Shown here in pieces: positions 25,798-32,050 of a stretch of DNA of 33,525 bases. The notes below the pieces were generated by a model. The model ran no database searches. It saw nothing but the letters and a program-made list of their open reading frames with translations, and was not told the origin of the DNA. Origin of the DNA: SIG701 sp045577175 (GTDB lineage: Bacteria > Bacillota > Clostridia > Oscillospirales > CAG-272); contig JAZNHT010000055.1 of NCBI GenBank assembly GCA_045577175.1, forward strand, positions 1 through 33,525, read 5' to 3'. Made by a program: the position numbers and the translations under genes. Each line of letters opens with the position of its first letter. Positions within the stretch are counted from its first letter, which is position 1.

Positions 25798-28602
25798 TCA
25801 GCCCTCCTCCCCGTTTTCGGGATAGTATCGCACGATCGTCACGTTGCCTGCGCAGTCCTCCGCGCGGACGTAGACGTATTCGGCATCCTTTGGAATTTTT
25901 GTGCGCAGAGTAAGCGTCTTTTCCGTTTCGGTGACGGATGTATCGATGAGGTACGGGTTTTCCGGATCGCTCGTATTCGGTGCGTAGATGCGGAGCGAAT
26001 ACAGCATCTCCCCGTCGGCGGCTTTTACCTCCATCACGCCGTCCTCGCCCGTCACGGTGAGCGTGGGCGATACGGTATCGATCGAAAGCGGAATCTCCAG
26101 AGTCTGCACGGCACCCGTGTACGAATAGAGCACGATTATGACCGTGTAGTGCCCGTCGGGGAAGTGATAGCGGTCGTTTTCGCCGTCCGTGCCGTCCCAG
26201 AGGGGAAGCTCAGCGAAGGTGAGTCCGTCGTCGCTCATGTACGTTTTGGATGCGGAGCCGAAGGAGGACGTATACACGCTCTCGCCGGCGGAGTCCGTGA
26301 CCGTAATCAGCGCACGGGAGATATGGCGGAGCGGATACACGCGGAAGTGCACGCTCTCGCCTGCGCCGTCCCCGTTGGGGGAGAAGGCGAACAGAGACGA
26401 AACGGATCCTGCCGGACGCATCGTGCCGCGATCGTTTCGGAGATACAGAAGCTGACCGCCGTAGAAGCTCTCAAAGCCGTCCCAGTCGCCGCCGTCGACA
26501 ATCGGCGCATCGGTGAAATCGCCGCAGAAGCCGATATACGGAATCGATGCGGCGGCAGTGCCGTCCGCACGGGCGAGGGTGAGAAATCCCTCCAAAAAGA
26601 AGCCGTTTGTCCAAATTTCGCCGTGCGCGGCAAGAAAATCGGGATCGGGGGTGACGGTCACGGTGAGCGTCTCGGACGCGCCGGGCGCGAGCGTTAAAGA
26701 ATCCGCATCAAAGGTGATCTCGGCAGGTACAAAAACGGAGGTATTTGTCGTATACCACACGCCGTCTCGCTCCTCGGCATCCTCCGTGATAACGGTGAGG
26801 GAGGGGGTAAGCGTCTCTTCGGACGTGCCGTGATTTACCGCAGTGACGGTGAAGGAAAACGTACCCGATTTGCCGAGCATATCTCCGTCTAAAGACACGC
26901 GGGCGGCACCGTCCGCACCGAGGACGGACACCGTCATATCGGCGGCTGAGATGCCGCTTGTGATCGCACCTGCGCCCTGCGCACGCGGAGACACGGGCAC
27001 GCCGTTTTCATCGGTGAGAACGGCGGCGGCACTCATGAGCGCGGCACGGACGGCGGCGGCGCGATCCTCTTTTTCAAAATCATCCCCGTACAGGGACAAA
27101 TACGAGGCGGCAAGTCCCGCGATCTGCGGCGATGCCATCGACGTGCCGGAGAGGACACCGTATCCGCCGGGGACAGCGGAGAGGACATCCGTACCGGGGG
27201 CAAGCAGATCGGGGGCGGCGGTGAGGACATCCACCGCGCCGCGGGAGGAGAAATCCGCCGCGGTGACAGGCGAGGTCACGGGCGAAAACTGCTCGGCGGC
27301 GGCAGGGATACGCACAGACGCTCCGTCCAAGGAGGCGAGGTACACGCCGTCCTCGTATGTGACGGAGACGGCAGGCAGACACGCCGCGCCGACCGTCATA
27401 ATAATCGCGGAGGCGTTCTTCTGATTATACACGATCACGCCGAGCGCACCGGCTTTTTCGGCGTTTTGAATCTTTTCCTCAAAGGAAATCTCCCCGCGGG
27501 CGACGAGGGCGAGCTTTCCCTTGCAGTCGGCTTTGGCAAAATCCGCCTCCGTGCCGACGCCGCTTATATGCACAAGCGCAAGCTCCCTGCCGCCGAGCGC
27601 GGCGGTGAGGGAAGGAATCATGCCCTCCTCGCACTCAAGTGAGGTGGTGTATGTGATTTCCCGATCCCCGACGATGAGGGTAGGCGCGTAGGTGACCGTA
27701 TTCACGGACGCGCCGACGGCGAGTGCCTCAGGCAAAATCGCAGGCTCGCTTACGAGGGCGGTATCGGGATTGTCGGCGCGCATGGTGTCGCTCTTCAGTC
27801 CGCCAACGCCGCTTACGCCGTCATTTCCGACGGCGCAGACGATGACGACGCCCTCACTCTCCGCATAGCGGAGGGTGCGCGCGAGCGTTTCCATGGAAAG
27901 AAAATTTTCGGAAAGGGCGAGCGTCCCGAGGCTCAGATTGATGACATCCGCGCCGAGGCGCACGGCGTCCTCGACGGCGCAGACGATGTCCGTCTCGCGG
28001 CAGGTGGTGCCGTCATCGGCGAAGACCTTCATAAGCAGAAGCTGGGCGGCAGGTGCCGCGCCCGTGAGAGCTCCGTCCGCGGAATAGGCGGCGGCGAGGG
28101 CGGCGACGTGCGTGCCGTGGGCATCGTTTCCGCCGGAGACGTCCGTATCCCGTCCGGCGTAATCAAACGCGAACGGAATCTTTGCCGTGCGGTAGAGATC
28201 GGCGAGAACGTCCGTGCTGCCGTGTGCATTCGCGGCAAGGGAGGCGGCGTTTGTATCGTAGATGAAATCGACAAATCCGTCCTCGGAGATGCGCTCTTTG
28301 ACCCCGTCGGGCATGGTGAACGCCGCATGGGTGAGGTCGAAGCCTGTATCGATGACGGCGATGACGGTGCCGTTGCCCGCAAGCGGATCGTCGGCGCGCA
28401 AAACGGCGTCATCGGGGGCTTCGCTCACGCCGAGCGAGGACACGCCCGACGCAGACAGCGCGGACGCGGCACTTTCGCCCGCAGGGGCGGAGAAATTTTG
28501 TACCGCCTGCGGCACGTCGGGTAAGTATGACGCGCTCTCTGCCGCGCAGGAGGCAAGGGTGAGTGCCGCCAAAGTCGCGGCAAGGATGCGGATTACGGAC
28601 AT
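25798..28602 (-). CDS. Subtilisin-family (S8) lipoprotein protease with PA and Fn3-like domains
   Basis: A 934-residue protein with a lipoprotein signal (LASC, Cys19), so it is anchored outside the membrane. The catalytic set is complete: Asp85 in IDTGFD, His162 in DAHGTHVA, oxyanion Asn260 in AVGNDG and Ser488 in SGTSMASP. A PA domain is inserted before the Ser (about 330-440, with ARGEISFEEKIQNAEKAGA). Fn3-like and beta-sandwich domains follow, as in C5a peptidase and lactocepin cell-envelope proteases. No LPXTG anchor is present. It degrades or processes external proteins; the targets are unknown. AAAGGA precedes the ATG. It is the first gene of a three-gene unit with its inactive paralogue and a radical SAM protein, and lies 42 bp from mosaic element C. 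Confidence 0.94.
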   Translation of the reverse strand: MSVIRILAATLAALTLASCAAESASYLPDVPQAVQNFSAPAGESAASALSASGVSSLGVSEAPDDAVLRADDPLAGNGTVIAVIDTGFDLTHAAFTMPDGVKERISEDGFVDFIYDTNAASLAANAHGSTDVLADLYRTAKIPFAFDYAGRDTDVSGGNDAHGTHVAALAAAYSADGALTGAAPAAQLLLMKVFADDGTTCRETDIVCAVEDAVRLGADVINLSLGTLALSENFLSMETLARTLRYAESEGVVIVCAVGNDGVSGVGGLKSDTMRADNPDTALVSEPAILPEALAVGASVNTVTYAPTLIVGDREITYTTSLECEEGMIPSLTAALGGRELALVHISGVGTEADFAKADCKGKLALVARGEISFEEKIQNAEKAGALGVIVYNQKNASAIIMTVGAACLPAVSVTYEDGVYLASLDGASVRIPAAAEQFSPVTSPVTAADFSSRGAVDVLTAAPDLLAPGTDVLSAVPGGYGVLSGTSMASPQIAGLAASYLSLYGDDFEKEDRAAAVRAALMSAAAVLTDENGVPVSPRAQGAGAITSGISAADMTVSVLGADGAARVSLDGDMLGKSGTFSFTVTAVNHGTSEETLTPSLTVITEDAEERDGVWYTTNTSVFVPAEITFDADSLTLAPGASETLTVTVTPDPDFLAAHGEIWTNGFFLEGFLTLARADGTAAASIPYIGFCGDFTDAPIVDGGDWDGFESFYGGQLLYLRNDRGTMRPAGSVSSLFAFSPNGDGAGESVHFRVYPLRHISRALITVTDSAGESVYTSSFGSASKTYMSDDGLTFAELPLWDGTDGENDRYHFPDGHYTVIIVLYSYTGAVQTLEIPLSIDTVSPTLTVTGEDGVMEVKAADGEMLYSLRIYAPNTSDPENPYLIDTSVTETEKTLTLRTKIPKDAEYVYVRAEDCAGNVTIVRYYPENGEEG

Positions 28603-28643
28603 GGTGGGGGTCCTTTCGTGGTTTTTTATCTTTTTTATCGTGA

Positions 28644-29381
28644 TTCTGCTGTTTGCGTACAGTGGGGACGAGTTTTTATGTAGGAGGCGTTTAATGCGGA
28701 ACGCCTCCTACGACCACCGCCACACCAAAGAGGGGAGGAGGAGTCCTCCCCTCTTGGAACTCCCCTCTACATAGCGCTTCTTCAGCGAAACATAAGTCAA
28801 CATACCACTTTAGCTTCAGCGAAAGTGGAGAGTTATGATCGGTGTACAGTGCGTCCATAGCAAAAACGTGATTGTAAAAGACGCACCTTCGGTGCGAGGG
28901 ATTGGCGGGGATTTATACGTCCGATTTCCGATCGTCAGCAATATGCGGAGACGAAGGTAGGATACGGGAGTACGTGGCGCGAGGTTGCTTGCAACCTCGA
29001 CGTAAATGCCGACCGACTTTTGTCGGCATTTACAGCAATCTTGCAAACGCTCCGTCTGTCGGTGCAGGAGGGTTTCACGACGCAACGATACCGTTGCAGT
29101 TTGGACGGTAGATGTGATGCAGTTACCGTTGCACCCCAAGGGAGTGGGATGCAGGGTAGCGCAGCGGCGCGAGGGTCTTGAATGACAGCCCGGTGGGCTG
29201 TCAGACCCCGAGCGTGACCGAACCGCAGTAGACGAGGGAATCTCCTCCCTCTCCCCTTGCCGCGGAGGAGGTCGTAGGAGGGTAGCGAAGCGGCGGGGCG
29301 GTAGTGAATAACACCGCGGGGCGGTGTTAGAGCCGCACCGTGCCCGAGCCGCAGCGAGAAAGCGCGACACGCCCCTCCTAC
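28644..29381. repeat. Mosaic palindromic intergenic element, copy C (largest, with nested insertions)
   Basis: No credible ORF is present. The left end has hairpin 28680-28711 (12-bp stem, loop TAATGCGG) and a left half almost identical to copy B. The core hairpin is CGCACC/GGTGCG at 28882-28896. A 55-bp insertion at about 28981-29035 carries two perfect hairpins (28980-28999 and 29002-29033). The right arm is enlarged by two related modules: one at about 29155-29240 containing the stem TGACAGCCC/GGGCTGTCA, and the 108-bp module 29274-29381. The left end motif (CTGCTGTTTGCGTACAG) faces the protease start. The right end faces the promoter of the LarA-like gene. Confidence 0.83.
29274..29381 (-). 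repeat. 108-bp module, inverted copy 1
   Basis: Read on the minus strand it begins GTAGGAGGGGCG and ends CCCTCCTAC, so its own ends are inverted repeats. It matches 30915-31022 (plus strand) at 107 of 108 positions by eye. It contains the stem TAACACCGC/GCGGTGTTA. The two copies bracket the LarA-like gene. Confidence 0.93.
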
Positions 29382-29473
29382 ATAAAGCATCATCTCTCCC
29401 TCGATTATACCCTATTTTCTGTAAAAAAACAATGCACTATTTGTAAACGAGCGCAAAGAGAGCACATTTTCGC

Positions 29474-29502
29474 TTGCAATCCGCTAAGGATTGTGATACA
29501 AT
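29474..29502 (+). promoter_or_regulatory. Promoter of the LarA-like gene with an inverted repeat in the spacer
   Basis: TTGCAA (29474-29479), a 17-bp spacer and TACAAT (29497-29502). The spacer region holds the inverted repeat CAATCC (29477-29482) / GGATTG (29488-29493), which could be an operator. The rest of 29382-29556 is AT-rich leader or upstream DNA with no gene seen. Confidence 0.65.
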
Positions 29503-29556
29503 TATATCATCTATACTTATGCAAAAAATTATTTTCACCCGAAAGGAATCCCTCCC

Positions 29557-30804
29557 ATGATCTACGAAAACGCGCACGGCCTCACCGATGCCGAAATGAA
29601 AGCGGCGCTTGCCGAATCCCTCAAAGGCAAAAATCTCAAAAAAGTCCTCATCCTGCCGCCCGATTTCACCCGTATGTACTCCTACGCAGGCAAGCTCACC
29701 GCCATGTACTACGAGCTGCTCTCCCCCACCTGCGAGATCGATATTATGCCCGCCCTCGGCACCCACGTCCCGATGACGAAGGAAGAATGGCTCGCCTTCT
29801 TCGGCGAGGGCGTCCCGTTTGACAAAATGATCGTCCACAACTGGCGCACCGACGTCGTAAAGCTCGGCGAGGTGCCTGCCTCGTTCGTCTCCGAGGTATC
29901 CGAGGGACTCGTCAGAAACAAGATCGACGTCGAGGTTAACCGCCGTCTGACGGACAAGTCTTATGACCTGATTATCTCCATCGGTCAGGTCGTGCCGCAC
30001 GAGGTCGTCGGAATGGCGAACTATTCCAAAAATATCTTCGTCGGCTGCGGCGGCTCGTCCATGATTAACTCCTCCCACATGCTCGGCGCGTTCTACGGCA
30101 TGGAGAGAATCATGGGGCGTGATTTCTCCCCCGTGCGCCGCGTATTCGACTACGCCGAGGAGAAATTCCTTTCGGATATTCCGCTTCTGTACGTCCTCAC
30201 CGCGACGACGAACAAGGGCGAGGACGTGACCGTGCACGGTCTGTACATCGGACGCGAGAGATCGAATTTCGAGGCGGCGGTGAAGGAAAGCCAGAGAGTA
30301 AATCTCACCCACGTTCCCGAGAGAATGAAAAAGGTGGTCGTGTACCTCGATCCGCGTGAGTTCAAGAGCACGTGGCTCGGCAACAAGGCAGTCTACCGCA
30401 CGCGCATGGCGATGGCGGACGGCGGCGAGCTGATCGTGCTTGCGCCCGGTGTGGCTCACTTCGGCGAGGACGCGGAAAACGACCGTCTGATCCGCAAATA
30501 CGGCTATGTCGGACGCGAGAACGTTCTGAAGCTCGTGGAGGAAAACGAGGACTTGGCGAACAATCTCTCCGTGGCTGCGCATCTGATCCACGGCTCCTCC
30601 GACGGCAGATTCACGATCCGCTATGCGACGAAGCTCCTCACGGAGGAGGAAGTCACCGGTGCGGCGTTTGCCTACGCGCCGTATGACGAGATGGCGAAAA
30701 AATACGATCCCGCAAAGCTCACGGACGGCTGGTGCACCGTGGACGGCGAGGAGATTTTCTACATCAGCAATCCTGCGCTCGGGCTCTGGGTAGCGGAGGA
30801 ATGA
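29557..30804 (+). CDS. LarA-family (DUF2088) racemase/epimerase homologue
   Basis: A 415-residue member of the nickel-pincer lactate racemase superfamily. PDFTRMYS (35-42) stands where LarA has its N-terminal DKTR-like motif. His70 in ALGTHVPMT, His148 in VPHEVVG and Lys158 match the catalytic His108, His174 and cofactor-binding Lys184 of L. plantarum LarA; the 10-residue His-Lys spacing is kept. FVGCGGSSMINSSHMLGA follows. The substrate is probably a hydroxy acid, either lactate or a sugar acid such as mannonate or gluconate; homologues differ widely. The LarB/C/E cofactor genes are not in the window. It is monocistronic with its own promoter and AAAGGAA site, and is flanked by inverted 108-bp modules. 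Confidence 0.87.
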   Translation: MIYENAHGLTDAEMKAALAESLKGKNLKKVLILPPDFTRMYSYAGKLTAMYYELLSPTCEIDIMPALGTHVPMTKEEWLAFFGEGVPFDKMIVHNWRTDVVKLGEVPASFVSEVSEGLVRNKIDVEVNRRLTDKSYDLIISIGQVVPHEVVGMANYSKNIFVGCGGSSMINSSHMLGAFYGMERIMGRDFSPVRRVFDYAEEKFLSDIPLLYVLTATTNKGEDVTVHGLYIGRERSNFEAAVKESQRVNLTHVPERMKKVVVYLDPREFKSTWLGNKAVYRTRMAMADGGELIVLAPGVAHFGEDAENDRLIRKYGYVGRENVLKLVEENEDLANNLSVAAHLIHGSSDGRFTIRYATKLLTEEEVTGAAFAYAPYDEMAKKYDPAKLTDGWCTVDGEEIFYISNPALGLWVAEE

Positions 30805-30806
30805 GT

Positions 30807-30820
30807 GGGGACGCGTCCCC
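30807..30820. other. Perfect palindrome right after the LarA-like stop
   Basis: GGGGACGCGTCCCC is a 14-bp perfect palindrome two bases after the TGA. A related GGACGC/GCGTCC hairpin occurs at the left end of copy B. No T-tract follows, so termination is uncertain. Confidence 0.5.
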
Positions 30821-30840
30821 AGACCCCCGCACTTTCTAAT

Positions 30841-31520
30841 GTAACTTTACGCGGAAAGGGTTAGGAGGCGCGTAGCGCGGCGCGCCTCCTAAAACCACCG
30901 CAGTAAGGGACGATGTAGGAGGGGCGTGTCGCGCTTTCTCGCTGCGGCTCGGGCACGGTGCGGCTCTAACACCGCCCCGCGGTGTTATTCACTACCGCAC
31001 CGCCGCTTCGCTACCCTCCTACCACCACCTCCGCGCCAAAGAGGGGCGGAAGTATCCGCCCCTCTTGGAACTCCCCACCTCCGATGGCGTTCTCTCATCT
31101 GTAACTGTATGCCATCATACCACTTTAGCCTCAGCTTTTGAGGAGAGTTATGATCGGCGCGCAGTGCATCCACAGCAAAAACGCCTTTGTAAAAGACGCT
31201 CCTTCGGAGCGAGGGATCGGCTTGGTTTTGACGTACAGTTTTCGATCGGAAACAATATGCGTGGACGGCAGTTTGATTACAGGTGAACATTACCGCAATT
31301 CTGCAAACTCCCCGTAGGAGATAGCAGATGGGAGATTCCAAACGAGGCGGTTACGCTTTGGCGAAAGTGGTATGATAGCGCACATTTACCGCTGAGCCCC
31401 AGGGTGGGGAGTTCCAAGAGGGGAGGGATCTTCCCCTCCCCTCTTTGGCGTGGCGGTGGTGTGGAGGCGTTCCACGTTTAACGCCTCCACGTCTATTCAC
31501 GTTTGCAAACAGTAGAATCA
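30841..31520. repeat. Mosaic palindromic intergenic element, copy D
   Basis: No credible ORF is present. The left end motif GTAACTTTACG and hairpin 30861-30892 (12-bp stem, loop TAGCGCGG) are followed by the 108-bp module and by stem AGAGGGGCGG/CCGCCCCTCT (about 31040-31066). The inner inverted repeats start near 31113 and end near 31378. The core hairpin CGCTCC/GGAGCG is at 31197-31211. The right terminal hairpin 31461-31490 is identical to A and B. The right end motif GTTTGCAAACAGTAGAATCA (31501-31520) lies 39 bp before the rlmH start. The core has the same strand orientation as in A-C, but the end motifs are swapped. Confidence 0.85.
30915..31022 (+). repeat. 108-bp module, inverted copy 2
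   Basis: Near-perfect inverted copy of 29274-29381, with one visible difference (CCGCACC against CCGCCCC). Such identity, with no coding constraint, implies recent duplication or ongoing gene conversion. Together the copies could pair in single-stranded DNA or in RNA across the LarA-like gene. Confidence 0.93.
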
Positions 31521-31559
31521 GAAGAAAAAGAAAAGAAACAAAGAAAGGCACCCTCCTCT

Positions 31560-32039
31560 ATGAAAACCTCCATCCTCGCCATGGGGCACCTCACGGAGCG
31601 ATTCTTCCGCGATGCCTGCGACGAATATCAAAAGCGCCTCTCGCGGACGTGGCCGCTTACGGTCACGGAATTTGACGAGGTGCGCCTGCCGTCCGACCCC
31701 TCCGACGGGGAGATCGAGCGCGCGCTCGCCAAGGAGGCAGACATGCTTCGCGCAAAAATCCCGCCGCGCGCCTACAAAATCGCGCTCTGCGTGGAGGGCA
31801 TCCCCCTCTCCTCCGAGGAGCTGTCTGCCAAAATGGACGATGCCGCCTCGCGCGGCGCTTCCGAGATCGTCTTTCTGATCGGCTCATCGTTCGGACTGGA
31901 TGCATCCCTGAAAAAAGAAGCCGATCTCAAGCTCTCCCTCTCCAAAATGACGCTGCCGCATTCGCTGGCACGCGTCGTCCTCTGCGAGCAGATCTACCGC
32001 GCGGCGGAGATCGCACGCGGCTCCCGCTATCACAAGTAA
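31560..32039 (+). CDS. rlmH: 23S rRNA (pseudouridine1915-N3)-methyltransferase RlmH
   Basis: The 159-residue length equals the usual family length. The SPOUT-fold signatures are present: IALCVEGIPLSSEELSAKM, the SAM-binding knot FLIGSSFGLD (usually FVIGGALGL), KLSLSKMTLPHSLARVVLCE and the C-terminal YHK. RlmH methylates pseudouridine 1915 in helix 69 of 23S rRNA in the assembled ribosome. The start was set at the ATG at 31560 because the in-frame upstream extension from 31503 is a Glu/Lys-rich leader with no homology, and AAAGG precedes 31560. No SigA promoter was seen; mosaic element D is directly upstream. The WG-repeat gene follows after 11 bp. Confidence 0.95.
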   Translation: MKTSILAMGHLTERFFRDACDEYQKRLSRTWPLTVTEFDEVRLPSDPSDGEIERALAKEADMLRAKIPPRAYKIALCVEGIPLSSEELSAKMDDAASRGASEIVFLIGSSFGLDASLKKEADLKLSLSKMTLPHSLARVVLCEQIYRAAEIARGSRYHK

Positions 32040-32050
32040 AGGAGATTCCC

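Noticed and set aside
24437..25825. 462-codon plus-strand frame
   Set aside because: Antisense to the subtilase-like pseudoprotease; no domain seen.
28816..29393. ORFs within copy C (and similar frames in copies A, B and D)
   Set aside because: Short frames rich in Arg, Pro and Ser read through hairpins; they are not conserved in frame between the copies, so the elements appear non-coding.
29437..30591. 384-codon minus-strand frame
   Set aside because: Antisense to the LarA-like gene, His/Val-rich without motifs, while the plus strand has conserved catalytic residues.
31361..31380. Extended -10-like TGGTATGAT in copy D as a promoter for rlmH
   Set aside because: No -35 box at a suitable distance and the sequence is part of the inner inverted repeat, which in the other copies does not keep the hexamer.
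15045..31520. CRISPR array or insertion sequence as the explanation for the repeated gaps
   Set aside because: Repeats are not regularly spaced with unique spacers, and no transposase, recombinase or target-site duplication was seen; a non-autonomous element remains possible.
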